DNA from: Rutpela maculata
Lineage: Eukaryota > Arthropoda > Insecta > Coleoptera > Cerambycidae
Direction of reading: 5' to 3'
Assembly (NCBI GenBank): GCA_936432065.2
Contig: OW386293.2
Location: forward strand, 63,014,265-63,078,264
DNA: 64,000 nucleotides
This document shows positions 36,399 to 47,219 of the stretch, one piece after another. Positions within the stretch are counted from its first letter, which is position 1; every line of letters starts with the position of its first letter. The notes below the pieces were generated by a model. The model searched no databases, was not told the origin of the DNA, and was given only the letters and a program-made list of their open reading frames with translations. A program made the translations under genes and the position numbers.

Positions 36399-37335
36399 TA
36401 ATGCAGCTCGTTTCTTATAGAAACACTTGCCATTTAACCACGGAAAGCCGCACGTTTTACCTTAGATACTGTTCTCATAAATTCTCATTGATGTGGTATA
36501 AGTAAATGTTTGCTGCTCCATTCTGGTAGAAACTGATAGAAATTTCAGCAGCAACTTTACTCCAGGCTCCAGTAGAGGGAGCTGTATACGTGTAGCTAAT
36601 TCATATCTAATCTAATGTGACCTAAGGAACTGAAGTGTGTTTGTTAAATTAAAAACAAAGCAGTCTCTTTCACTGCTAACTCATTCATTGCTTCTAGGCT
36701 AGAACAAGAACACCCGAGGAAATAAGGACTTTGCAGAATTTTGTGTTTACCACAATATTAGTATTTCTATTTGAAATATGCAATTTAAACTGTACATTTG
36801 TCGGCATGCATATCCAAATTAATACTAATAAAAAAGCAAAATGGAAGTTTACAATAAAAATACATCTGTAAAATATACAATTGAAACTGTACATTTCTAG
36901 ACATGTATATCCACATTAATACTAATAAAAAACAATGTTGAAATTTACAATAAAAACATGTTGATAAATGGTGTGTTACATACGATAGTTACTGGAGAAA
37001 GGACGGACTGAAACTCTTATGATATTACTTATAGAAAAGTTTAGAATCTCTTTAAAGTTGTATCTGTAATTCCATATGTTTACAAGATATAAGGGCAAGG
37101 GTGCATTTGCAGACACTAAACTGTAGATTTGTTGATGTATATTTCATATAAGTACTCATGAAAGGGCAACATGATAATTCCAAATAGCCCATTCGGAATT
37201 ACTGTTTCATAACCGATTTAAAATTTAATAAAACAGATAAAATCCTGTATGTATAATACTAATATAACTTATAGGAACGATAAAACCGCATCACTTTTTT
37301 TTTATAAGTTTCTATGTGGAATTTTTGGCAGGGAT

Positions 37336-37491
37336 ACTAACCGTATACCTAATAGGGAAATCCGTTTCGGCAATTCGAAACTTACAGCAATATTGCAACT
37401 ACATCAACACTTATAGAACGTATTTATAAAAACAAATAATATAGTTTAAACACCGTTAAATCATTTATGCAAGGCACGAACAAAATGTCAA
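37336..37491. other. unassigned spacer between Z1 and a MITE
   Basis: AT-rich single-copy-looking sequence; nothing recognised. Confidence 0.4.
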
Positions 37492-37499
37492 ATACTTCC

Positions 37500-37802
37500 T
37501 ACAGATGAGTTGCTATTTAACAACCTGTTATTTTATAACTGTTATTTGTAAATAACATTAACAGACTGTTATTTCTGTTCGAAAATAACAGGTGAGAAAA
37601 TAACAGATAAGCAGCTGCGGCAGCAGCATGATATATAAAATAACGTCTCTGAAATAACATTTGCAAACTCTGCCTGCGGTATGCGCATGCCAGTACTTCT
37701 CAGCGATCTGTTATTTTTAGACTGTTATTTTAAACTGTTATTTCAAAACAGCAGTAGCAGTCTAAACGGTTATTAAAAAATAACTGCTTTTACCCATCAC
37801 TA
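37500..37802. mobile_element. hAT-type MITE, 303 bp, CTGTTATTT-rich
   Basis: ATACTTCC occurs at 37492-37499 and 37803-37810, an exact 8-bp target duplication. The ends are TACAGATGAGTTG and, read inwards from the right, TAGTGATGGGTAAAAG, weakly matched. The interior repeats ACTGTTATTT and AAATAACAG in both orientations. Confidence 0.8.
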
Positions 37803-37810
37803 ATACTTCC

Positions 37811-38413
37811 ACGATCGGTAAGCCCTACGGTTGTTTCGAGGCTTAAGGACGAGAGAGACGCGCGGAGTGGGAACAGAATTTTGACGTAGGCTGTAGACCG
37901 AACCAGTGCCGGCTCTAGACATTTTGTTAGCCAGCGCACGATTAACAACAAATATTTGATTCATAGAAGCTGCCCCTAACCATGAAAGTTATAAATTTAG
38001 ATTTTCTGTGATTGAATACTATACAATAGGGATATAGATACCGTTGTTATAATATCAGAACTCTTAAAACAACTATCTCAAATTAAAAATGAGCATACTG
38101 CCATTGTATACGCGACAACTAGCGCCGGCTCTGGATCTACCTAGACTTTGACCTTGATCTGAATAATTAAACAAATAAAATGTCCAAGAGAGACAGATAT
38201 ATTTAATTCCCATGCAAAAGATAGAGACAAAGATATCGGTGGGTTCTGGGCCTACATCAAGGTTGGTATACTCTAAGGTGGCCTAATAATTCACAATCCC
38301 CACCAAAAAATGAACAGCTGGTGTGAAATCACACCAGAGGCAGGGCCTTATTCAAAATATTGTAAGAATTTATGTTTTTATAATTAATTATTTTTTATTT
38401 ATTTGCTTTTATC
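37811..38413. other. unassigned stretch with two hAT-like ends
   Basis: CAGTGCCGGCTCTAGAC at 37908 and TAGCGCCGGCTCTGGATC at about 38115 look like hAT-type left ends in the same orientation. No right ends were found, so no element is called. No gene. Confidence 0.35.
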
Positions 38414-38998
38414 ATGATTAGAGAATATTATTTAGGTATTATGCAAATCACAACTTACACACTTTTTATTATGAAAATACCTACTTTCTGTATATTGTTG
38501 CCCTAATCTGGGCACGCTAATGTACTAGTCAGGTAAATACTTTAAAACACTCATTATTGGAGAATCAATCAAAACAACTACTCTTCTAGCTAATACTGAC
38601 GAAGTATTGAATTACATGATAGGATTCTTAGCATTTTAAAGGAAAAAAATATATTGAAAATACTTGATTGAGGCACCAATCTACAGAAAGTAGATAATTT
38701 CATATTAAATAAAAAAGTGTGAATGATTAAATTTGAATAAATGATTTAAGTATTTTCAATATATTTTTTTCTTTAAAATGCTAAGAATCCTATCATGTAA
38801 TTCAATACTTCGTCAGTATTAGCTAGAAGAGTAGTTGTTTAGACTGATTCTCCAATAATGAGTGTTTTAAAGTATTGACTGACTAGTATATTAGCGTGCC
38901 CAGATTAGGGCAACAATATATAGAAAGTAGGTATTTTCATAATAAAAAGTGTGTAAGTTGTGATTTGCATAATACCTAAATAATATTCTCTAATTATG
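38414..38998. repeat. long near-perfect hairpin (252-bp arms, 82-bp loop)
   Basis: The left arm 38414-38665 and right arm 38748-38998 are reverse complements with only scattered mismatches. Examples are GCCCTAATCTGGGCACGC with GCGTGCCCAGATTAGGGC and GATAGGATTCTTAGCATTTT with AAAATGCTAAGAATCCTATC. The loop contains a diverged copy of a piece of the arm (AGAAAGTAGATAATTTCATA). Confidence 0.9.
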
Positions 38999-39160
38999 TA
39001 ATGTTAATTAAGCAAAGAACTCGTAACTGAAACGGACTCGCAATAACCCGCTTTTATGGTCGGTGGTAATTATCCTCGCATTTTGAGTCACTGTTCTGCA
39101 AACTGGTAATGAGGATAGGTTGTAGAATGTAACAATACAGATCATATAGTCACGTAAGAC

Positions 39161-39198
39161 CTCCGATTAAAGAACTTATATCAGTTCTTTAATCGGAG
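39161..39198. mobile_element. tiny hairpin (38 bp) with 8-bp direct repeats
   Basis: CTCCGATTAAAGAACT pairs perfectly with AGTTCTTTAATCGGAG around loop TATATC. CGTAAGAC stands immediately on both sides (39153-39160 and 39199-39206). The 8-bp duplication suggests insertion by a hAT-like transposase. Confidence 0.7.
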
Positions 39199-39209
39199 CG
39201 TAAGACCAT

Positions 39210-42200
39210 CCCAGCAAACATAAATATATAGCATATACGTAAATGCTACGTAAACTAAGTTTCGCAGAAGTAACATGCTATGTAAAATGTGACGCATAAT
39301 CATATGTGCATACTCTGCGAAATGTCAGCAACATGTGCATATGATTTTTACATAGTGAAGAGATAACACTGTGACCTCACTGTATGGAACAAATGACGTA
39401 GCGTATATGTATATTCAACCACTTGCTATGTAAAGCATACGTAACTAATTTTATCTCTTTATGATGTAGCATATATATATATATATTCAACCACTTGATA
39501 GTGACCTTACGCTACGTAACTTATATACTTTTTATCTCTTTATGATGTAGCATGTATATATTTTATCAACCTACCGTATGTTCAAAATAGCATATCCCAG
39601 CACTTTTTAAATATTGATACTACACAATTGGATTTTTAAAGTTAGATATATGAATAAAGTTCCTTATAAGTTATAAAGAAAAATTATTTCTTTAGAAAAT
39701 TACCGAAGTTGACACCAAGTTTTATTTTTAAGTCGGAAACCTTATTTAGAGAGCCGAGTAGTTTTATATTTTGAATGAAAATTTTTTTGTAAAAAATGGT
39801 TATATTTAAAATATAAAACTATTTAACTTTCTAAAAATGTTCAGAGGTATTCTACTTAAAAATAAAAGTTGATGTCTCCTCCAGTTATTTCCTAAAGAAT
39901 GTCAATTTTTCTGGACAATTCATAAGGAATTTATTTCATATATTTATCTCCAAGAATCCAGTTCCCTAGTATCAATATTTAAAAAGTACTATAGGGTGCT
40001 ATTTTGAACATTATGGTAGGTATATAAAACAAATACATGCTACATCAAAAAGATAAAAAGTATATAATGCAAGATATGGTTGTCTGATTTGTCAACATAT
40101 ATTAGCTTAGGAAAGATTCTCGAATTGAATGACAGTTTAAACTAAGTTAATTAGTATCAACAAAGTTTCAATTCCATCTTAATCTCTGCATATCCCAGTA
40201 GGTAAACCAGGCATTAGGCGTTGCCCTCGACGTTGTCATCTATATGTTCTTTAGAAAGTAGCTATACGATATTTTTTCTTCTCCAATGATGTATACCCAC
40301 CTACCTACCTTGCCTTGCATTCCTAGTAAAGCTCAAATTTCATTTAATTTATTTTATTAACTGTTGATTTAGAAAAGATTAATACTAGTGTCTTTTGTGT
40401 AACTAATCTATATTCAAGTTAACTAAGAATCTACAATAAGTGTTAAGCATTTCTCGGGTCGTTTCTGATTGTACTCGTTCTTTGGTCAGCCTTCGTCACT
40501 CTGACATTTGCTACTTGAACATCAGTTACACAACCTGTGGAAGTAATTGAAATATTAGTCTATTTCATATACGGGGTGCACCATTTAAAACTCCCCAGAC
40601 TTGTCATTTTCTTATTTTTTAAGGCACATCAAATTGTAGATATTTTTAAAGCATTAAAAAAAAATTTTTTTGAAAAAATTATTAAGAAAGAAATCTTAAT
40701 TTCCTTGAATATTTTTTTACGTCACCCTGTACATGAACTGCGTTAATGTTTTCTTATAAAGGTTTTAATTAGCTTCAATTTATATTATTACGTCATATTC
40801 GAAATTATTTTTGGTTTTAGAGAAAGGAATTAAAAACACTCCAAACTGATTTTTTTTTTAAATTACTTTGAAAGGAATGTAAATAATAATTTTATGCTTT
40901 ATCTGTAAAGGACATATCACAAACAATATTCAGCGTAATAAAACAGTAACAAAAAACTAAAAAAAAAAATTTAAAAACTTATATTAAAATGTAGTAAGTA
41001 GGAAATTGCAATTTTTTTATTTTTTAAGTTTTTTTATTTTAATAACATAAATTGAAACTAATTAAAAAACCTTTATAAGAAAACAATAACACAGCCCACG
41101 TACAGGGTGAGGTAAAAAAAATAAGTTTCCTTTCTTAACCATTCAAAAAAAAAAAAAAATCACTCTGTATGGATATTTAAAGGCTTTAAAAATGTCTACA
41201 AGTTGATGTGCCCAACATGATCATCGCTTCGAAAATAAAAATGTTACAAGTCTGGGGAGTTTTAAATGGCGCACCCTGTATAGTGTAGTAAATCTGATTA
41301 TATAGCTTATATCCCTTTACTAAATTGTGAAGAAAACTAGATGCAAACTATTTTGATCAATTTGTTAAGTTATTAAACAATTTATTATAGCTTAAATAAA
41401 TAATAATGTATATATTTTAACAAAACTTTACGAAGACACGCTTCCAATGGAATGGAAAATTTGAGGTCGATCCGATAAATTTCAGAACTATACTGCTTTA
41501 AACATGAACCAATGTGCTCAAAGTGCTGTCCCAAAGTCTGCCTCAAAGTTGAGTTTACACTGTTAAAACACAGCTATTTAAAATCAGATTTGTCTAATAT
41601 GCCAGATGTGGTGATTTGGGGACTATTGGAGTATTTCAACATAAGAGTATGCAGCATATAACTGCTGAAAAAAAAGGGGAATGTAAATGCAACTAGGAGT
41701 GAATGACTTCACGCAGCGTTTATATTCTTGATTAATTTTAAAGCCTCTAGAGATCTTAGAATATGCATAAGTTGTAGACGAGTGCATCAATCTTGTGAGA
41801 ATCCCATGATAAAAGTAGTTTCTTTAACAGGCTTATAAACAAATTGTTAATTAACGCCACTGAAAAGTAAACAATCAACGATTCAATTTTCGAACTTGTT
41901 ACTGTTTCTTAAACTTTTTTGTATAAATATTAAATTATATTATACTATTACATTCACCGAGAGCCATTTGATATAAGAAAATGTGCGGGGTCCTTTACCT
42001 AGATGATTTAATTCTACCAGAAGCATATTTTTAATAATGACAAATCTTAATTGTCTTAATTTATTGCAACAAAATTAACCATAAAGGTTCAGACAATTCT
42101 AGTTTTCCTCGTAGTTTTATAATGATCAAATTAATTTTTTTAATGGCGATACAAGCAATATCATTAATCACAGACAACAAAAAAAGGGGCTGCGCTTTTG

Positions 42201-43241
42201 ATCAGAACCATCTAATCCTGTTTTTTAACATGTTGAAACCGATTCTGATACTAAAAAAAAATTTATCAGTTTTTGGTTACCACCACTGTTATCCCCTAAA
42301 AAGGGCCAATAGTTTTGTCCTAAGGTTCTGATCTAATTTTTCTGAAGTATTTTGACGTGCTGAAGCCAATTTTGGACAAAAGAAAAATTGCAGAAAAATA
42401 TTAGCCTAGGTACTTTACACATACAAAACCTTGAAATATATGTATAATACAATAACGAACACAAAGTAGGTGCTATAAGATGTCAGTAAACAATAACCAT
42501 ACCTATGCATAGTACTTCGCAAAAGCTTTTGGTCACTATTAAGATCTGGGTTTCCTTGAATTACAACTTCTTACGCTGGATTCAGTTGAACTTAATAATG
42601 TAGGAACAGCACCAACATACAGCTTTTGTGTAACAAAATCCATGTAATGATATAATTGTCTGTGGAGAATAACGATTGCCCGTGAAATAATTCTAACCTA
42701 TAAAAAGATTACGTTTCATTTAAATAAATATCTTTATAAAAACGGTACAACACAAACTTACTTTTGGGTCATTCACTGGAAAACGTACATAGGTATGTAC
42801 ACCAAATTCGCAAACAAGAGGGCATGTTTATGTTTGCACCTAACCTCTACACTAATAAAACGTCCAAATAAAATAATATTTAAAAAGTCACAACGCTTCA
42901 TGTTTCACAGTTCTGCATCAAAGTTATTAAAAGACATCATCCACAATTTTTCACAAAAATGATTAAAAAACACAAACGTTAGATTTTACATCATTTTACA
43001 CTGGCGTGCTGCGTGAGCGTGACTGACGCGTTCCATGACTTCGATGTCGTAAAATGAAGTATGTAAACATTTTTAAGTAAAATTATGTAGAAAATATGTA
43101 AACTTGTGTATAAGTAATTAAGTTAATATGTTGACTTAAATATGATATTGTTTTACGTATATGCTATGTAAAATTATGTAAAATATTTTATATAAAAATG
43201 TTCCATTAATCTAACCTAAGGTTACATTAATGTTTACTGGG
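39210..43241 (+). mobile_element. X1: complete family-X element (4.0 kb)
   Basis: It starts CCCAGCAAACATAAATATAT and ends TTAATGTTTACTGGG. AT flanks both sides (39208-39209, 43242-43243). The left 1.3 kb carries TACGTA- and TATGTAAA-type motifs in both orientations. MITE M lies at 40572-41278, and the rest matches X3. Compared with X3 it has lost about 500 bp near 41766. No frame above ~70 codons exists and none is conserved in X2, so the element is non-coding and mobilised in trans. Confidence 0.9.
40572..41278. mobile_element. mariner-like MITE M embedded in X1
   Basis: The ends CGGGGTGCACCATTTAAAAC and GTTTTAAATGGCGCACCCTG are inverse repeats continuing through TCCCCAGACTTGT. TA flanks both sides (40570-40571, 41279-41280). 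The arms extend through most of the element. The same MITE occupies the same place in X2 and its right end opens the window, so it was already inside X before X multiplied. Confidence 0.85.
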
Positions 43242-43243
43242 AT

Positions 43244-44473
43244 ATTTCGGGCCAGTACGGACAGTTCTTCTAGACTGTGATAACTGCGACGCTACCGCGC
43301 GTTCGTAGAACAAAGACTTTTCACCCCCGCACTAATTTCTTCGCCAAAAAGCTGTATATTAAGGAACCTCATAGTCTACAAATCTTGGGCCTACATGACG
43401 TAGGCGCTAGACCCCGGTTCCCCGCTCCTTGCGCTCCTTCGTCAACAAGCTGCTGGATGAGGTAACCGTTATAGTTTAATGACCGTGAAATACTTCAATA
43501 ATCGTAAGCTAGTACATATTTTGCCACTAGATGGTACTGCGTGTATAATATTTGTATTTATTCGACAGTGCTCTTATTATCATGTAGTTGCAGCAGCGTT
43601 TCTAATCCCCGTTACACAGAAAAATTAAAAATATTTTTGAGATTTACATGCGTAAATAAAAATTAAATGTGTGTGTGTGTAAAAGTGATGCTAGTCACTT
43701 TTTAATATATTATTGCATGATACCTGCATACTTTCCATTTATCTATGGGATTACACAGCCCCACAAAAAAAAAAGTTCAAGTTCAGCGAACCAGACCTGT
43801 GTATTTTCGGTCATCTACAAACCACCAACCACAATTCAACGCAAGCCCCACCTAAATATCTGCTCCCGTTTCCAAGATATCGAAATATCACAGCTGATGA
43901 TGAAAACTTTAAGACCGAAACCACAACTTTAACCTATTTCCAATCTCAATTTCGACTACAACACGAAACAAACGACGATTTAACGATCGTCTCGTCCACC
44001 CCACCTCATCCACGAACCACTAACAATAATTCAGCGCAAACCCCACTTCGACATCTGCTCTCGTTTCCGAGATATCCAAAAATCAGCACCTGATGATGAA
44101 AACTTTATAAACTAAACCGGTAAATCGCGAGAGAGCTGAAAAACGCTCCGCGTGCAACACCAAATCGTCGTCGAATTGTACACGAATACGAAATACCAAC
44201 GTGGTAGTGACAATCGACCAAGTTTATAATACAAGCAGTGAACTCTATACCAACATAGAGTTCACTGAATACAAGTAATCATCAGACGTTTATTTAGCAA
44301 ACTTTTTTACCTATAGTGGTTCTACTTTGCACAAACATAAACACACCGTATATAATATACAACAATCTTATTTCTTCTAACTCTATGCAATTATCTATGT
44401 GCTTTATGAATATTAAGCAACCAGATATACTCTTCATTCCTGCCCTTTTTATAGGACGAGATGCCTGCATCAG
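43244..44473. other. spacer between X1 and the Y nest
   Basis: Contains a (TG)6 run at 43668. A diverged ~200-bp tandem duplication has CAAACCACCAACCACAATTC at 43818 and a similar CGAACCACTAACAATAATTC at 44014; both copies continue with a CCCACCT- or CCCACTT-type stretch, CGTTTCC and AAGATAT or GAGATAT. The tiny hairpin at 44236 also lies here. Frames of 87 and 126 codons over the duplication are repeat by-products with no domain. Confidence 0.45.
44236..44267. mobile_element. tiny hairpin (32 bp) with 8-bp direct repeats
   Basis: CAGTGAACTCTAT pairs perfectly with ATAGAGTTCACTG around loop ACCAAC. AATACAAG stands on both sides (44228-44235 and 44268-44275). The ends CAGTG match the usual hAT terminal bases. 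Confidence 0.75.
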
Positions 44474-45493
44474 TAGTCCCTTGAGATAAAGTTTTTACCC
44501 CATAAGTGTTCCCCCCCTTTCGAGGGCGGGGAACACGATGATGACAATATTTTCCGACCTACCGTCCAACCACTACACCTAAACCGAAAAAACCTTTTTC
44601 CGATTTTTCGACGCTGAGCTTGCAAGGGCTTGTCGGATCGGATTTTTCTTGGTCAATTTGAATAAAATAAGTAAATACTGACCACAGGTGACTTAACCCA
44701 GTAAACATTAATGTAACTTTACCTCTCTGAGAGGTAAGATTAATAGAACATTTTTATATAAAATATTTTACATAATTTTACATAGCATATACGTAAAATA
44801 ATATCATATTTAAGTCAACATATTAACTTAATTACTTATACACAAGTTTACATATTTGCTACATAATTTTACTTAAAAATGTTCACCTATTTCATTTTAC
44901 GACATCGAAGTCATGGAACGCGTCAGTGCCACGCTCACGCAGCACGCCAGTGTAAAATGATGTAAAATCTAACATTTGTGTTTTTTGATCATTTTTATGA
45001 AAAATTGTGGATGAGGTCTTTTAATAACTTTGATGCAGAAATGTGAACCATAAAGCGTTGCGACTTTTTTAAATATTATTTTATTTGGACGTTTTATTAG
45101 TTAGGTGCAAACATAAACATGCCCTCTTGTTTGCGAATTTGTTGGAGGTGCATCATTTTCCAGTGAATGACCCAAAAGTAAGTTTGTGTTGTACCGTTTT
45201 TATAAAGATATTTATTTAAATGAAACGTAATCTTTTTATAGGTTAGAATTATTTCACGGGCAATCGTTATTCTCCACAGACAATTATATCATTACATGGA
45301 TTTTGTTACACAAAAGCTGTATGTTGGTGCTGTTCTCACATTATTAAGTTCAACTAAATCCAGCGTAAGAAGTTGTAATTCAAGGAAACCCAGATCTTGA
45401 TAGTGACCAAAAGCTTTTGCGAAGGACTATGTTGTTTACCCACATCTTATAGCACCTACTTTTTGTTCGTTATTGTATTGTACATTATACCCT

Positions 45494-45930
45494 ACCCAGC
45501 AAACCAAACCACATCATTTTAACATCATAATGATGTGATTTTTGCAACAGTGACGTCGTCATTCTTGTTTGCAACCACGTGGAAATGCCGTCACAGTGAC
45601 GCTAAACGGCCGCACTCAGCCACGTCGTCAAAAGTGACTTACTTATTTTCCACTTTTCAGCCACATCAGTACCACTCATTTGTGATATTTGTGATATATT
45701 GTGTACAAAAAATATATATTATAACAACTTGAATGTTACCGCCCAATTACTTTTAAAATAAATAAAAAGAATCTATATTGCAATAAATAAATCTACTTTT
45801 ATATTACGAAAAAATGTCTCCATTGAAACTTAAAAATCACTGATTAAAGATTAATATTTTATATCCGGCTCTAAAAAATGATGAATTTTTAAATAAATTA
45901 TGTTTCCTCATTGAATTTTTTATTGTTTTT
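45494..45930. mobile_element. fragment of another CCCAG-ended MITE within X2
   Basis: It begins CCCAGCAAACCAAACCACAT and has CATCATAATGATGTGATTTT and GTGACGTCGTC motifs near the end. The inverse end is not present, so the copy is truncated or deleted. The X sequence resumes near 45935. Confidence 0.5.
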
Positions 45931-47219
45931 TTGCGTTTGTTGTCTTGTGATTAATGATATTGTTTGTATCGCCATTAAAAAAATTAATTTGATCATTATA
46001 AAACTACGAAGAAAACTAGAATTGTCTGAACTTTTTTGGTTAATTTTGTTGCAATAAATTAAGGCAATTAAGATTTGTCATTATTAAAAATATGCTTCTG
46101 GTAGAATTAAATCATCTTGGTAAAGGACCCTGCTCATTTTCTTATATCAAATGGCTCTCGGTGAATGTAATAGTATAATATAATTTAATATTTATACAAA
46201 AAAAGCTTAAGAAACAGTAACAAGTTCGAAAATTGAATCATTGATTGTTTACTTTTCAGTGGCGTTAATTAACAATTTGTTTATATGACTGTTAAAGAAA
46301 CTACTTTTATCATGGGATTCTCACAAGATTGATGCACTCGTCTACAACTTATGCATGAAAGTACTGCTTTACACACTTGTTGCATAAATAAGTAGGTATT
46401 TTAAAATTATTTAAAACAATTTTTTGGCAAATATTTAACAAATGCATTTTTTTCACGCTTCACGGCTCCCAATTGGCGTAGAAAACCCCATTTTTTGAAA
46501 TTGTTTCTTTTTTTGTGATCTTTTCTGATTCTAATAATTTTTAGTTGTTTAATTCTGAGAAAAAAATTCTTTATAAAAAATTTAAAATGATTTTAAATAG
46601 ATTAAAAAAATTATGTTAACACCACTGAAGAGTAGGAGAAAAATCTACATTCTAAAACAAATTATTCTATGACTTGATGCACTTAAACAGTCAACGGTTC
46701 AATTTTCGACTTTGTTATTGTTTTTTTGGCGTTGTTATAAACATTTCCACTTAAAATTTGGTGTGATGATTTAATGGGCTTATTTAGCATATATTTTTAT
46801 TACATTTTGCAAAAAAAATTCTTAATTTTAGAGCGAAATTCAAAAAACCAGGATATTCTAAGATCTCTAGAGGCTTTAAAATTAATCAAGAATATAGACG
46901 CTGCGTGAAGTCATTCACTCCTAGTTGCATTTTCATTCCCCTTTTTTTCGGCAGTTATATGCTGCATACTCTTATGTTGAAATACTCCAATAGTCCCCAA
47001 ATCACCATCTCTGGCAGATTAAACAAATCTGATTTTAAATAGCTGGGTTTTAACAGTGTACACTCAACTTTGAGGCAGACTTTCGGATTGAATGACAGCA
47101 CTTTGAGCACATCGGTTCATGTTTAAAGCAGTATACTTCTGAAACTTACCGGATCGACCTCAAATTTTCCATTCCATTGGAAGCGTGTTTTCGTAAAGTT
47201 TTGTTAAAATATATACATT

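Larger units (their letters stand above)
29432..37333 (+). mobile_element. Z1: 7.9-kb foldback element of ~600-bp unit arrays
   Basis: The termini are CCCTGTCAAAAAAATC and GGAATTTTTGGCAGGG, giving a short inverted repeat CCCTG(T/C)CAAAAA. AT flanks both sides (29430-29431, 37334-37335). From the left, about five forward units (marked by GAGATCAGTTTCTATGAG at 29786, 30392, 31822, 32430, 33033) lead to a centre at about 33650. About four inverted units (34277, 34868, 35477, 35988) and a distinct right-end block (36510-37333) follow. Each unit contains sub-repeats of ~130-140 bp around (A/T)CAGTTTCTAYGAGTAT. No coding capacity is conserved between copies. MITEs G and H are inserted in it. Z2 (47220-50888) is the same family in opposite orientation. 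Confidence 0.9.

Noticed and set aside
36694..36894. 66-codon minus-strand frame also found at 47659-47859
   Set aside because: It is the same only because it lies in the right-end block of Z1 and Z2; substitutions do not look protein-preserving and no domain is seen.
37908..38132. hAT element between the two GCCGGCTCT motifs
   Set aside because: The motifs are in the same orientation, so they are not the two ends of one element.
43669..44093. 87- and 126-codon overlapping frames
   Set aside because: They run through a diverged tandem duplication; composition is repeat-driven and no domain is recognisable.
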